Assembly: GCF_007997035.1 (NCBI RefSeq)
Contig: NZ_VOSS01000024.1
Span: forward strand, 1 to 38,615
Source of the DNA: Ralstonia sp. TCR112
GTDB taxonomy: Bacteria; Pseudomonadota; Gammaproteobacteria; Burkholderiales; Burkholderiaceae
DNA length: 38,615 nt
Direction: 5' to 3'
Part shown: positions 19,476 through 28,676 of the stretch, piece by piece
Layout of the letters: the number at the start of each line of letters is the position of its first letter
Numbering within the stretch: position 1 is the first letter of the stretch
Program-made: the position numbers and the translations under genes
Notes under the pieces: model-generated
Told to the model about the DNA's origin: nothing
What the model saw: the letters and a program-made list of their open reading frames with translations, nothing else
The model's database searches: none

Positions 19476-20846
19476 TCAGTGAGTCGTGCTGGCCGTGCGC
19501 TGTTCCGCCACTTCGCCACGCAGCGAATGCGGGAAGGCGTGCACGATGCGCACGTCCAGCATCTGGCCGATCAGCTGGTCGCGGCGCGCCTGCGGCAGAT
19601 CGGGCAGCGCGAAGTTGACGACGCGGTTGTTCTCGGTGCGGCCGTGCAGTTCGGTCGGATCCTTGCGCGACGGGCCTTCCACCAGAATGCGTTGCACGCT
19701 GCCGACCATGCCCTGGCTGATGCGTGCCACGTTCTCTTCGATGGTCGCCTGCAAATGTTTCAGGCGTTCGAGCTTGACGGCCTGCGGCGTATCGTCGGGC
19801 AGGTTGGCCGCCGGCGTGCCGGGGCGCGGGCTGTAGATGAAGCTGAACGAGGTGTCGTAGCCGATCTCGTGGATCAGGTCCATCGTCTTGGCGAAGTCGG
19901 CATCGGTCTCGCCCGGAAAGCCGACGATGAAGTCGGTGGCGATCGAGATGTTCGGCCGGATCGCGCGCAGCTTGCGGATGCTGCTCTTGTATTCGAGCAC
20001 CGTGTAGCCGCGCTTCATCGCCATCAGGATGCGGTCGGAGCCGTGCTGCACGGGCAGGTGCAGGTGGTCGACGAGCTTCGGGTTGGTGGCATAGGCCTCG
20101 ATCAGGCGCGAGGAGAATTCCTTCGGGTGGCTGGTCGTGTAGCGGATGCGCTCGATGCCCGGAATCTCGGCCACGTATTCGAGCAGGAGCGCGAAATCCG
20201 CACGCTCGCTCGTATCGCCCATCTTGCCGATGTACGCGTTGACGTTCTGGCCCAGCAGCGTGACTTCGCGCACGCCCTGTTCGGCCAGGCCGGCCACTTC
20301 GGCCAGCACGTCGTCGAACGGGCGCGAGACCTCTTCGCCGCGCGTGTAGGGCACCACGCAGTAGCTGCAGTATTTCGAGCAGCCTTCCATGATCGACACG
20401 AAGGCGCTGGCGCCGTCCACGCGCGCGGGCGGCAGGTGGTCGAACTTCTCGATCTCGGGGAAGGACACGTCGACCTGCGAACGGCCCGTGCGGCGGCGCG
20501 CTGCGATGAGGTCGGGCAGGCGGTGCAGCGTCTGCGGGCCGAACACGACATCCACGTAAGGAGCGCGCGCCACGATGGATGCGCCTTCCTGGCTGGCCAC
20601 GCAGCCGCCCACGCCGACCACGAGGTCCGGCTTGAGCGCCTTGAGTGCCTTCACGCGGCCGAGTTCGGAGAACACTTTCTCCTGCGCCTTCTCGCGCACG
20701 GAGCAGGTGTTGAAGAGGATCACGTCCGCGTCTTCGGGCGTGTCGGTGGGGACGAGACCTTCGGCTGCGTTGAGCACGTCGGACATCTTGTCCGAGTCGT
20801 ACTCGTTCATCTGGCAGCCGTAGGTTTTGATGAAGACTTTTTTCAT
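19476..20846 (-). CDS. miaB: tRNA-2-methylthio-N6-dimethylallyladenosine synthase MiaB
   Basis: MiaB is a radical-SAM methylthiotransferase that adds the 2-methylthio group to i6A37 of tRNAs reading UNN codons. The N-terminal UPF0004 domain has its three cluster cysteines at C11 ([11 protein letters not shown]), C48 (NTCSVREKA) and C82 (GGCVAS). The radical-SAM cysteines are C156, C160 and C163 (CSKYCSYC). A C-terminal TRAM domain includes [27 protein letters not shown]. The protein has 456 residues from the ATG at 20846, which gives the standard [14 protein letters not shown] start; the longer upstream reading (to 20966) is not conserved. It is the first gene of the miaB-phoH-ybeY unit. Confidence 0.97.
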   Translation of the reverse strand: MKKVFIKTYGCQMNEYDSDKMSDVLNAAEGLVPTDTPEDADVILFNTCSVREKAQEKVFSELGRVKALKALKPDLVVGVGGCVASQEGASIVARAPYVDVVFGPQTLHRLPDLIAARRRTGRSQVDVSFPEIEKFDHLPPARVDGASAFVSIMEGCSKYCSYCVVPYTRGEEVSRPFDDVLAEVAGLAEQGVREVTLLGQNVNAYIGKMGDTSERADFALLLEYVAEIPGIERIRYTTSHPKEFSSRLIEAYATNPKLVDHLHLPVQHGSDRILMAMKRGYTVLEYKSSIRKLRAIRPNISIATDFIVGFPGETDADFAKTMDLIHEIGYDTSFSFIYSPRPGTPAANLPDDTPQAVKLERLKHLQATIEENVARISQGMVGSVQRILVEGPSRKDPTELHGRTENNRVVNFALPDLPQARRDQLIGQMLDVRIVHAFPHSLRGEVAEQRTASTTH

Positions 20847-20898
20847 GTGCCGTTCACAGTGGTTGACCTGGGGGCACGTGCTTCGTGGGGCGTTCTGA

Positions 20899-21312
20899 CT
20901 ACTGGGACTGCGCTTGCGCCTGACTTTGTGCGGCCACCGCAGCCTTGTAGTCGTCATCGCTGACAACCCAGGCGGTCAGCAACTGCTGATACAGGTCGAG
21001 CTGATAGCGCACCTTGAACGTCTGGCCGACCACCGAACCCGGCGGCAGCAGCCGCCCATCCAGTGACAGGATCCGCACGCCCGGGGCAAAGCGGATATCG
21101 GCGCTGCTGCTTCCGAAACCCAACAGCAGGATGCGGACGATGCCGGTGCTGCCGGTACTCAGCGTGCCGGTATTGGCCGAATTGACGGTCAATTGGGCCG
21201 CCGGGGCCGTCGCCGGAATGTTGCGCAGGACTTGCGCATGAGACAGCAACGGCGCCGATGCTGCAGCAACGGCAGCAAAGGCGAGGGCGAGGACTTGGCG
21301 TCGGGTGCGCAT
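20899..21312 (-). CDS. Small exported protein of unknown function
   Basis: A 137-residue protein with a typical Sec signal peptide ([27 protein letters not shown]). The mature part has Gly/Ser/Thr-rich beta-like stretches ([40 protein letters not shown]), then [37 protein letters not shown] and a Gln/Ala-rich end. No known domain is recognised. I took the ATG at 21312; a possible start at 21372 would place 20 residues before the signal peptide and is unlikely. It lies 52 nt upstream of miaB on the same strand and could share its transcript. Confidence 0.75.
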   Translation of the reverse strand: MRTRRQVLALAFAAVAAASAPLLSHAQVLRNIPATAPAAQLTVNSANTGTLSTGSTGIVRILLLGFGSSSADIRFAPGVRILSLDGRLLPPGSVVGQTFKVRYQLDLYQQLLTAWVVSDDDYKAAVAAQSQAQAQSQ

Positions 21313-21402
21313 GGCGTCGTCAGGAGAAAGCCACCGCCGGGTGAGCGACCCGGCACACGAAACACGAGACAACCCGATATTGTAACGTTCCGGGCAGAAC
21401 TC

Positions 21403-22400
21403 TTATAGCGCTTCGGCAATCTTGGCGGCCAGCGCGACGCCGCTCAGGAACGCGGCTTCCACGCGCGGGCCTTCGCACCAATCGCCGCAGGCGCCCAGGC
21501 GAGCGGCGGCGTCCCAGTGGCAGGGCATGCCGGCAGACTGCTCGACCAGCGCGTGCGGCCACAGGTGCGCGGCCATCAGGTCGGGCTCCGGCGTACCGGG
21601 GAAGGCTTCGGCAAAGCGGGCGTGCATGGCATGCAGCACCTGTTCCGGCGTGTCGTGGGCATGCGCAGCCGACCAGCCCGGTGACGCATGTACCACCCAG
21701 GATTCATCGACCATGACGCGGCCCGGCTTGGTGTTGTCGCGGGCGGCCCAGGCCAGCATGTCGTCGTCGATGCGGATGCCGTCATACGGCAAGCCGAGCG
21801 GTTGCGCAAAGCCCATCATGAGCGCCCAGCACGGGGCGTAGTGCACCGGGGCGATGGTCTCCTGCAGCGATATCGGCGTAGCGCCATGAAACAGCGCCGG
21901 CAATTCGGGCGCGGGCAGGGCCAGGGCGATGATGTCGGCGTGCGCGGTGTCCGTGCCGTTGCGCTCGATCGTCCAGCGCCGGCCATCGTGCGCAACACGC
22001 GTGACGGCGTGGCCGAGGCGCACGTCCAGCGGCGCCGCCAGGCTGCGCACCAGCGCGCCCATACCCGGCAGGCCGACGTAGCGGGCTTCGTCGCGCGAAT
22101 CAGCTTGCAGGGCGCCGGCCGTGCGATGGCCCCAGCGCGCCGGCCAGGGCAGCACCGAGCCCTGGCGCCCAGCAGCATCCACTGCGCGGCGGAAGGCCTC
22201 GCTGCGCACGTTGAACGACTGCGCACCGTGGTCGAACGCATATGCCGGCGCGACTCGGGCAGCACCTTGGTGGCCAGCCGCCCCCCGACACCGCCGGCAC
22301 GTTCGTAGACCGTGGTGGCAATGCCTTCAGCGGCAAGCGCGTTGGCACAGGCAACGCCGGCAATGCCGGCTCCGACGATGGCGATGGAAGGCTGGCTCAT
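21403..22400 (-). pseudogene. NAD(P)/FAD-dependent oxidoreductase (renalase-like), frameshifted
   Basis: The N-terminal part, from the ATG at 22400, reads the Rossmann dinucleotide fold IAIVGAGIAGVACANALAAEG and then YERAGGVGGRLATKVLPESRR. The homology then moves to another frame, YAFDHGAQSFNVRSEAFRRAVD, and continues to the stop at 21403 (LPGMGALVRSLAAPLDVRLGHAVTRV; final VEAAFLSGVALAAKIAEAL, the usual FAD C-terminal motif region). The total span of 998 nt is one short of a multiple of three; one missing base near 22241-22249 explains it. Restored, the protein would have about 332 residues, normal for this amine-oxidase-like family. The substrate is not known. As read, the product would lack everything but the FAD-binding start. 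Confidence 0.85.
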
Positions 22401-22492
22401 GGATGTGAGGTGGGTGCGGGGCAAGGAGTCGGGAAATCGGCGCGCAAATCGACGCGTAACAGTCCGCCATGATATCGGGTCGCGCCCCAATG

Positions 22493-22518
22493 AAAAACGC
22501 ACCCGAAGGTGGCGTTTT
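22493..22518 (-). terminator. Intrinsic terminator of ompW
   Basis: On the minus strand, 21 nt after the ompW stop, AAAACGCCACC pairs with GGTGCGTTTT (one bulged base) around a TTCG tetraloop, and the 3' arm runs into TTTTT. This is a textbook Rho-independent terminator. Confidence 0.85.
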
Positions 22519-22539
22519 GCGATGGAGCAATTCAGCGGC

Positions 22540-23448
22540 TTAGAACTTGTAGCCCACAGCCAGCCCGAACACGATCGGGTCGACCTTGATATCGGTCTTG
22601 TTGACTGCCAGCACCTGGCCTTGCTGGCTGCGGATCGTGATGGTGGAGGTCGTCTTCAGCGGCAGGTACGACACCGTGCCGATGGCGGTCCAGTTCTTGG
22701 CGAACTCATACGACACGCCCACGTTGGCGACGGGCGTCCACGAGCTGGAGGTCTCCGCCGTCACCTTGGCCGGGCCCGTCGGCACTTGTCCCATGCCGAG
22801 CTGCAGCACCTGCCCCAGGTTTTGCAGCGCGTTCACGAAGTTCGAGTTCAGGCGCAGATTGGTGAAGAAGTTGTAGCTGACGCCCGCGCCGAGGAACGGG
22901 CGCAGCTTGCTTTCCTTGGTGCCGAAGTAGTACTGCGCGACGATCGCCGGGCTCCATTCACGCACGGTGGCGACCGGGTTGTTTTGCGGCAGGCCCAGGT
23001 TGATCAGCGTCAGCGGCCCGACCACCGGCACCGGTGCGATCACATTACCGCTGCCATACAGGTTGAATTTGGGTGGAACGCCGCCCACGAACGTGCCGGC
23101 GATGTTGTCGTTAAAGAAGTGCGTGAACGTGAGCGACAGCGTATTGGCGTTACTGACTTTCACGTCAGTTCCGGGCGACTGATAGGTGCCAAGGCCCAGC
23201 GCGCTGGTGGTGGTGGTCAGCGGCGTGGCGGAATCCATCGGGCGGATGTAGAACCAGCCCAGCGCCATGACGTTGCGGCCCCAGACGTAGTTGTCCATGA
23301 AGCCGCTGAAGCCGCCGCCGCTGCCATTGCTGGCGCTTGTGGCCACGTTGGCCTCCGCGGTGGATTGGGCGTGAGCCAGGGGGGCAGCAAGGGTGCTGGC
23401 AGCAGCGCAGGCAAGGGCTGCAGCAAGGCGGCGGGCAGTGCGGTTCAT
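22540..23448 (-). CDS. ompW: OmpW-family outer-membrane protein
   Basis: OmpW proteins are small eight-stranded outer-membrane barrels with a hydrophobic channel for small non-polar compounds. The 302-residue protein has a signal peptide (ending near APLAHAQ) and the family features VMALGWFYIRP, TLSLTFTHFFNDNIAG, WSPAIVAQYYFG, LRPFLGAGVSYNFFTN, ANVGVSYEFAKNWTAIGTVSYLPLKTT and the C-terminal FGLAVGYKF with terminal Phe. It is longer than the roughly 210-240 residues common in the family; the extra residues appear to be in a Ser/Gly-rich N-terminal stretch and extracellular loops. It has its own promoter space (23449-23659) and terminator, so it is probably monocistronic. Confidence 0.92.
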   Translation of the reverse strand: MNRTARRLAAALACAAASTLAAPLAHAQSTAEANVATSASNGSGGGFSGFMDNYVWGRNVMALGWFYIRPMDSATPLTTTTSALGLGTYQSPGTDVKVSNANTLSLTFTHFFNDNIAGTFVGGVPPKFNLYGSGNVIAPVPVVGPLTLINLGLPQNNPVATVREWSPAIVAQYYFGTKESKLRPFLGAGVSYNFFTNLRLNSNFVNALQNLGQVLQLGMGQVPTGPAKVTAETSSSWTPVANVGVSYEFAKNWTAIGTVSYLPLKTTSTITIRSQQGQVLAVNKTDIKVDPIVFGLAVGYKF

Positions 23449-23659
23449 GTGGTTGTCTCTCTGGATGGGATTGTTATCACGCCTTGGTGTGGCGATTTGT
23501 GTTTCCTCAGCATAACGCAGCGCTTTTGTTCGGTTGCGCTGCGATGATCGAAGTTTTCCTCTAGCGTGTACGCACGCAACAAGGGGTTTCCCCTAGTCTC
23601 GTTTCATACTCTGCACCGGTCGGCGGAGCCTTGGCCCACAACGGTCTGCGGGCGGCAGC

Positions 23660-24577
23660 CTAAAATTTGTATTCCGGATTTTTGGGATTGAAAGTCTGGT
23701 CGTTCCAGGTCTTGCGCGTCACGCTTTCAATGACGATTTTCTCGAGCTGATTGCCCGATTCGTCCCACGCTTCTTCAATGCGCACCCACGGGTTTTTCAG
23801 GTCGAAATACAGGCGCACGCGCTTGGCGTAGAACGTGGGCGGGCCGCTTGGCGCATCCCAGGTCAGCCGAAGCATCCGCTCACCGTCTTCGGTCACCATC
23901 TTGGCTTCATTGAACTTGCCGCTGCCGCCGGTTGCCACGTGGGCGCGTCCGTCGCGCTCGACCGAGTCGACGATGAACTGCAGCCCAAGCTCGCGCGCCG
24001 TGTGGTTCGACTGCGATTTGGCCAGCGAGCCATCCAGCGCACTCCAGATCGCCACGAAACCGACAAGCCCGCCAAGGTGGCCGTACATCTCGTCTTTGCG
24101 TACGGTTTCGTCGTAGATGATCTCCTGGCCGGCGTGCGCACCGCCCTTGAGCCAGCGCGCGTAGACCTGGCGAGGTGCGTTGCGGTAGCGGATCAGCATG
24201 AGCGCCGGCTGGCTCTGCCATTGGTTTTTCACGCGTTCCTGGCGGCGCATGCGGTATTCATACTCGGGCAGCTTGGCCACTTCGGCCTTGAGCCAACGCA
24301 CCAGCGTTTCGGGCTTCATGGCCTGCGCCATGGCGAGGACGTCTTCGTCGGACCAGGCCGCAAACGCGTTGGCGTTGACCTGGCTGGTGAGCCACGCCGT
24401 CTGCCTGGCGATGTCCATGGCGGCAAAGCTGCCGATGGCCGCCGATTGCGGTGCGGTGGTCGGTGCGGTGGTCGGTGCGGCCGCGGCAGGCGCCGAAGCC
24501 TCGGGCGCTGCAGGCTGGGCCCAGGCGTGCGCGGCGCCGGCCAGCACCGTGGCCAGGGCGAGGGTACGCAATTGCAT
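23660..24577 (-). CDS. DUF1571 domain-containing exported protein
   Basis: A 305-residue protein with a signal peptide (MQLRTLALATVLAGAAHAWAQ), then an Ala/Pro/Thr-rich linker containing a short TTAP tandem repeat. The body matches what I recognise as DUF1571: YEYRMRRQERVKNQWQSQ, LMLIRYRNAPRQVYARWLKGGAHAGQEIIYD, then a C-terminal part with MLRLTWDAPSGPPTFYAKRVRLYFDLKNPWVRIEEAW. The function of DUF1571 is unknown; the predicted location is periplasmic. It begins 20 nt after fadD on the same strand, so it probably belongs to the end of the fatty-acid operon. Confidence 0.82.
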   Translation of the reverse strand: MQLRTLALATVLAGAAHAWAQPAAPEASAPAAAAPTTAPTTAPQSAAIGSFAAMDIARQTAWLTSQVNANAFAAWSDEDVLAMAQAMKPETLVRWLKAEVAKLPEYEYRMRRQERVKNQWQSQPALMLIRYRNAPRQVYARWLKGGAHAGQEIIYDETVRKDEMYGHLGGLVGFVAIWSALDGSLAKSQSNHTARELGLQFIVDSVERDGRAHVATGGSGKFNEAKMVTEDGERMLRLTWDAPSGPPTFYAKRVRLYFDLKNPWVRIEEAWDESGNQLEKIVIESVTRKTWNDQTFNPKNPEYKF

Positions 24578-24597
24578 ACGGGTCTCCGGTGTTGGCG

Positions 24598-26337
24598 TTA
24601 TTGCTGCGCCTGCGCACGGGCGCGCTTGATGTCAGGGTCGGCATCGCGCAACTCGCGGCGCAGGATCTTGCCCACCGTCGACTTGGGCAGCTCTTCGTGG
24701 CGGAACTCGACGATGCGCGGCATCTTGTAGCCGGTCAGATGCGCGCGGCAGTGTTCGAGCAGCGCGGGCTCCGTCAGCGCGCCGGTGCGCGGCACCACGA
24801 TGATCTTCACGCGCTCGCCCGCCACCGGATCGGGCACGCCAATCGCCGCCACTTCCAGCACTTCAGGATGCAGCGCCACCACGTCTTCGATTTCGTTCGG
24901 GTACACGTTGAAGCCCGAGACCAGGATCATGTCCTTCTTGCGGTCGATCAGGCGGATGTAGCCGTTGGCGTCCATCACCCCGATGTCGCCGGTGGAGAAC
25001 CAGCCTTCGGCGTCGATGGATTTGGCGGTCTCCTCGGGGCGCTGCCAGTAGCCGCGCATGACCTGCGGCCCACGCACCTGCAGTTCGCCGGGTTCGCCCA
25101 GCGGCGCGATGGTGCCGTCGTCGCGCTTGAAGCGCACTTCGGTGGACGGAGCGGGCAGCCCGATCGTGCCGCTGAATTCGGTCACGTGTGGCGGGTTCAT
25201 CGACACGACCGGCGAGCATTCCGTCAGCCCGTAGCCTTCAACGATGGTGTGGCCCGTGACTTCCTTCCAGCGCTGCGCAATCGCACGCTGCACCGCCATG
25301 CCGCCACCAATGGTGATCTTCATGGCCGAGAAATCGCGCTTGGCGAAGTCCGGATCTTCCAGCAGCGCGTTGAACAGCGTGTTCACGCCGGCAATGCCCG
25401 AGAAGCGCTCGTTGCGCAGGATGAAGATCACGCGCTTGGTGTCGCGCGGATTGGCGATCAGGATATTGCGCCCGCCCAGCGTCATGAACATCAGCAGGTT
25501 CACCGTGAGCGAGAAGATGTGATACAGCGGCAGCAGCGTGACGTTGGTTTCCACGCCGCCGTTGAGCATGCTCTTGGACCACTCCTCCGCCTGCAGCAGG
25601 TTGGCGATGATGTTGCGGTGCGTGAGCATCGCGCCCTTGGCCACGCCCGTGGTGCCGCCGGTGTATTGGAGGAAGGCGATGTCTTCCGGCGCCAGCTGCA
25701 CCGGTTGCAGCGCGCGTGATCCTCCGGTGGCGAGCGCATCGCGCAGCCAGATCGGCGAGGGCAGCTTGTACGGCGGCACCTGCTTCTGCACGTGGCGCAT
25801 CACGAAGTTCAGCGCGCGGCCCTTGAGGTTGAGCGCACCGCCCATCAGGTCGCCGATGCCGGTGATGACGATGTTGCGCACCTGGCAGCCGGGCAAAGCC
25901 TGCTCCAGCGTGCGCGCGAAGTTCTCCAGCACGACGATCGTTTGTGCGCCGGAATCGCGCAGCTGGTGCGCCAGCTCCGGCACCGTGTACAGCGGGTTGA
26001 CGTTGACGACGATGGCGCCGGCCAGCAGCGTGCCGAACAGGCACACGGGGTACTGCAGGCTGTTGGGCAGCATGATCGCCACGCGATCGCCCTTCTTCAC
26101 GCCGCGCGACTGCAGCCACGCCGCAAACTGCTTGGCCTGGCGCTCGCACTCGCCGTACGTCATTTCGGTGCCGACACTTACGTAGGCGACGCGCGTGCGG
26201 TACTTCTCCACCGATTCGCGAAACACTTCGACGAGCGAGTGATAGCGATCGGGGTTGATTTCGGCGGGCACGCCTTCGGGGTACGACTTCAGCCAGATGC
26301 GATCGGTCAGATTGCTGCGGTCGGCAACGGTGTTCAT
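24598..26337 (-). CDS. fadD: Long-chain fatty-acid--CoA ligase FadD
   Basis: FadD activates fatty acids with ATP and CoA at the inner face of the membrane, feeding beta-oxidation. The 579-residue protein has the AMP-binding P-loop QYTGGTTGVAKGAMLTH, the linker and A5 motifs (GYGLTECSPVVSMNP), the core WFSTGDIGVMDANGYIRLIDRKKDMILVSGFNVYP, and the C-terminal lysine region ELPKSTVGKILRRELR. I chose the ATG at 26337 because GGAG lies 6 nt upstream; an ATG at 26352 in frame is possible. It follows the thiolase after 87 nt; this gap contains a GC inverted repeat (CGGGCC 26399-26404 / GGCCCG 26414-26419) without a U tract. Confidence 0.95.
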   Translation of the reverse strand: MNTVADRSNLTDRIWLKSYPEGVPAEINPDRYHSLVEVFRESVEKYRTRVAYVSVGTEMTYGECERQAKQFAAWLQSRGVKKGDRVAIMLPNSLQYPVCLFGTLLAGAIVVNVNPLYTVPELAHQLRDSGAQTIVVLENFARTLEQALPGCQVRNIVITGIGDLMGGALNLKGRALNFVMRHVQKQVPPYKLPSPIWLRDALATGGSRALQPVQLAPEDIAFLQYTGGTTGVAKGAMLTHRNIIANLLQAEEWSKSMLNGGVETNVTLLPLYHIFSLTVNLLMFMTLGGRNILIANPRDTKRVIFILRNERFSGIAGVNTLFNALLEDPDFAKRDFSAMKITIGGGMAVQRAIAQRWKEVTGHTIVEGYGLTECSPVVSMNPPHVTEFSGTIGLPAPSTEVRFKRDDGTIAPLGEPGELQVRGPQVMRGYWQRPEETAKSIDAEGWFSTGDIGVMDANGYIRLIDRKKDMILVSGFNVYPNEIEDVVALHPEVLEVAAIGVPDPVAGERVKIIVVPRTGALTEPALLEHCRAHLTGYKMPRIVEFRHEELPKSTVGKILRRELRDADPDIKRARAQAQQ

Positions 26338-26424
26338 GGTGTCTCCGTCCATGAAAGACGCGGCGTGGTTTTGTTATGTGCCGCGCGGGTTGGATGAGCG
26401 GGCCGTTCCCGTAGGCCCGTCGGT

Positions 26425-27744
26425 TCAATGCGACATGTTTTCGGGGCGTTCCAGGATGGCGACCACGCCTTGGCCGCCTGCCGCGCAGATCGACACCAGA
26501 CCGCGCCCGCTGCCGCGCTGCGCCAGCATCTTGGCCAGCGTCGCGACAATGCGCCCGCCCGTGGCGGCAAACGGGTGGCCCGTGCCCAGCGAGCTGCCAT
26601 TCACGTTCAGCTTGCTGCGGTCGATGCTGCCCATGGGGGCGCTGCGGCCGAGCTTTTCGCGGCAGTATTCCGGCGACTCCCACGCCGCCAGCGTGCACAG
26701 CACTTGTGCGGCAAAGGCTTCGTGGATTTCGTAGTAGTCGAAGTCCTGCAGCGTGAGCCCTGCGCGTTGCAGCATGCGCGAGACGGCATAGGCCGGTGCC
26801 ATCAGCAGCCCTTCGTTTTGCTCGGGCGTGCCGCTGAAGAAATCGACGGCAGCCGTATCCGCGCACGTCATGTAGGCGAGGACGGGCACGTTGTGCGCGC
26901 GGGCCCAGTCTTCGCTGGCGAGCAGCACGCACGATGCGCCATCCGTGAGGGGCGTGGAGTTGCCCGCGGTCAGCGTGCCGGCCTCGCTGCGGTCGAAGAC
27001 CGGCTGCAGCTTCGCCAGTTGCTCGATGGTCAGGTTGCTGCGCAGGTTGTTGTCGCGATCGAGCCCCAGGTGGGCGGTCATCAGGTCGGTGAAGAAGCCG
27101 CGCTCGTAGGCGGCCGTGAGGTTGTGGTGGCTGCGCAGGGCCAGCGCGTCCTGGTCTTCGCGGCGAATGCCCCAGCGCTTGGCCATCAGCTCGCAGTGTT
27201 CGCCCATCGACAGGCCGGTGCGCGGCTCGCTGTTGCGCGGCAGAAGCGGGCGCACGAACATCGAGGGCCGCAGCCCGGCCAGCGCCTTGACGCGCGCACC
27301 GGTGGATTTGGCGCGGTTGGCCTCCAGCAGGATCTTGCGCATCTTCTCGTTCAGACCGACGGGCGCATCGGAGGTGGTGTCCGTGCCGCCGGCAATGCCC
27401 ACGTCGATCTGCCCCAGCGCGATCTTGTTGGCGACGAGGATGGCGGCTTCCAGCCCCGTGCCGCATGCCTGCTGGATGTCGTATGCGGGCGTCTGCTTGG
27501 CGAGCGTGGTGGAGAGCACCGTTTCGCGCGTCAGGTTGAAATCGCGCGCATGCTTGATGACCGCACCCGCCACGACTTCGTCCAGCCGCTGGCCGTGCAG
27601 GTTGAAGCGGTCGATCAGGCCCTGCAGCGCGGCGGTCAGCATCTGTTGGTTCGACGCCGTGGCGTAGGCCGTGTTGGAGCGGGCAAACGGAATGCGGTTA
27701 CCGCCGAGGATGGCGACGCGGCGCACCTGCGCGTTGACGAGCAT
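26425..27744 (-). CDS. Acetyl-CoA C-acyltransferase (thiolase, FadI/FadA2-like)
   Basis: Thiolase catalyses the last step of beta-oxidation, CoA-dependent cleavage of 3-ketoacyl-CoA. The 439-residue protein has the nucleophilic Cys C94 in QQACGTGLEA, NSTPLTDGASCVLL, the catalytic His in EIHEAFAAQVL, NVNGSSLGTGHPFAATGGR, and the second catalytic Cys C420 in SICAAGGQG. Length and features fit the FadI-type thiolases (about 430) rather than the 390-residue PhaA type. It starts 4 nt after the MaoC gene, in a tight operon. Preferred chain length cannot be told from sequence. Confidence 0.94.
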   Translation of the reverse strand: MLVNAQVRRVAILGGNRIPFARSNTAYATASNQQMLTAALQGLIDRFNLHGQRLDEVVAGAVIKHARDFNLTRETVLSTTLAKQTPAYDIQQACGTGLEAAILVANKIALGQIDVGIAGGTDTTSDAPVGLNEKMRKILLEANRAKSTGARVKALAGLRPSMFVRPLLPRNSEPRTGLSMGEHCELMAKRWGIRREDQDALALRSHHNLTAAYERGFFTDLMTAHLGLDRDNNLRSNLTIEQLAKLQPVFDRSEAGTLTAGNSTPLTDGASCVLLASEDWARAHNVPVLAYMTCADTAAVDFFSGTPEQNEGLLMAPAYAVSRMLQRAGLTLQDFDYYEIHEAFAAQVLCTLAAWESPEYCREKLGRSAPMGSIDRSKLNVNGSSLGTGHPFAATGGRIVATLAKMLAQRGSGRGLVSICAAGGQGVVAILERPENMSH

Positions 27745-27748
27745 GGAT

Positions 27749-28669
27749 TCAGTCTCCCGAGTTTTCTTGTTGTGCCTGCGGCAGCGTCAGCATGCCGCGC
27801 AGATAGGGTTTGTCGCCCGCGGCGTTGCGCACTTCAAATGCGCGGCCCGGTGTGGCTTCGCGGGCCTGCCACAGCGTCGCCGCCCCGGGCAGCGACAGCG
27901 GCGTCTTGAATTCGGCCACCACTTCGCCTTGCGTGAGCGGTGCGGCCGGCAGCAGCGCGGCCAGCGCACGGGCCTTCGTCCACATGCCGTGGGCGATGGG
28001 GTGAGCGAAGCCGAACAGCTTCGCGCCGATGGCAGATACGTGGATGGGGTTCCAGTCGCCCGACACGCCGGCGTAGCGTCGGCCGGTATCGGCGGGCACA
28101 TCCCAGCGGCTGTCGAGCGACAAGTTCTGTGCGCCGGGCAGCGCGATCAACGGTGCGCCTTGCGGAGAAGACACGCCCACGCGCAGATAGGTCGACAGCG
28201 ATTCCCACACCACCGCGCCGGCCTTGACGATCGCGGTCTCGATGGCGAACGCCTGCCCGCGTGCATGCTGGAACAGCCGGCGCGGGCGCACTTCCACGCG
28301 CACGCGCTCGCCAGCCTGCAAACGTTGATGTTGGCGGATCGTGTTGCACAGATGCACCAGGCCGATCACCGGATAGGGAAACGCCGATTCCGTCATCAGC
28401 ATGAGCTGCAGCGGAAAGCCGAGCAGGTGCGGATACGTCATCGGCACGCCGTGCGCGGGCGAGAATCCGCACACCGCCGCGTACTGGGCGATGTGTTCCG
28501 CTTCGAGCGGCACTTCCTGCCGCACCAAGGTGTGGCGCGGGAGCGGGCCGCCGCGCCTGCCTTTGCGTTGCGACAGCAGCGCGCGCCAGGCCAGCGCCCC
28601 TGGCGACGGCGGCTCGGTCACCAGCGTCTGCGTCGCGGTCATCGGACAGGACAGGGCCAACGTGCGCAT
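27749..28669 (-). CDS. MaoC-like (R)-specific enoyl-CoA hydratase (HtdX-like)
   Basis: A 306-residue double hot-dog protein. The C-terminal half has the hydratase-2 motif YAGVSGDWNPIHVSAIGAKLFGF followed by AHPIAHGMW, with the catalytic Asp and His of (R)-specific hydratases in place. The N-terminal half looks like a degenerate hot-dog (VCGFSPAHGVPMTYPHLLGFPLQLMLMT). Such enzymes hydrate trans-2-enoyl-CoA to (R)-3-hydroxyacyl-CoA. Neighbours on both sides (FabG4-like reductase upstream, thiolase downstream, 7 and 4 nt apart) fit a combined pathway. I use the ATG at 28669, with MTATQTLV at 28642 as an alternative. Confidence 0.88.
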   Translation of the reverse strand: MRTLALSCPMTATQTLVTEPPSPGALAWRALLSQRKGRRGGPLPRHTLVRQEVPLEAEHIAQYAAVCGFSPAHGVPMTYPHLLGFPLQLMLMTESAFPYPVIGLVHLCNTIRQHQRLQAGERVRVEVRPRRLFQHARGQAFAIETAIVKAGAVVWESLSTYLRVGVSSPQGAPLIALPGAQNLSLDSRWDVPADTGRRYAGVSGDWNPIHVSAIGAKLFGFAHPIAHGMWTKARALAALLPAAPLTQGEVVAEFKTPLSLPGAATLWQAREATPGRAFEVRNAAGDKPYLRGMLTLPQAQQENSGD

Positions 28670-28676
28670 GGTCGTC

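Noticed and set aside
19479-20963. 494-codon open frame on + opposite miaB
   Set aside because: MiaB has all cluster cysteines in the minus-strand frame; this is a GC-driven antisense shadow.
25238-27466. 742-codon frame on - overlapping fadD and the thiolase
   Set aside because: Out of frame with both real genes; Arg/His/Gly/Ala-rich low-information product.
26428-27909. 493-codon open frame on + opposite the thiolase
   Set aside because: The thiolase catalytic residues are intact on the minus strand; the antisense frame shows no domain.
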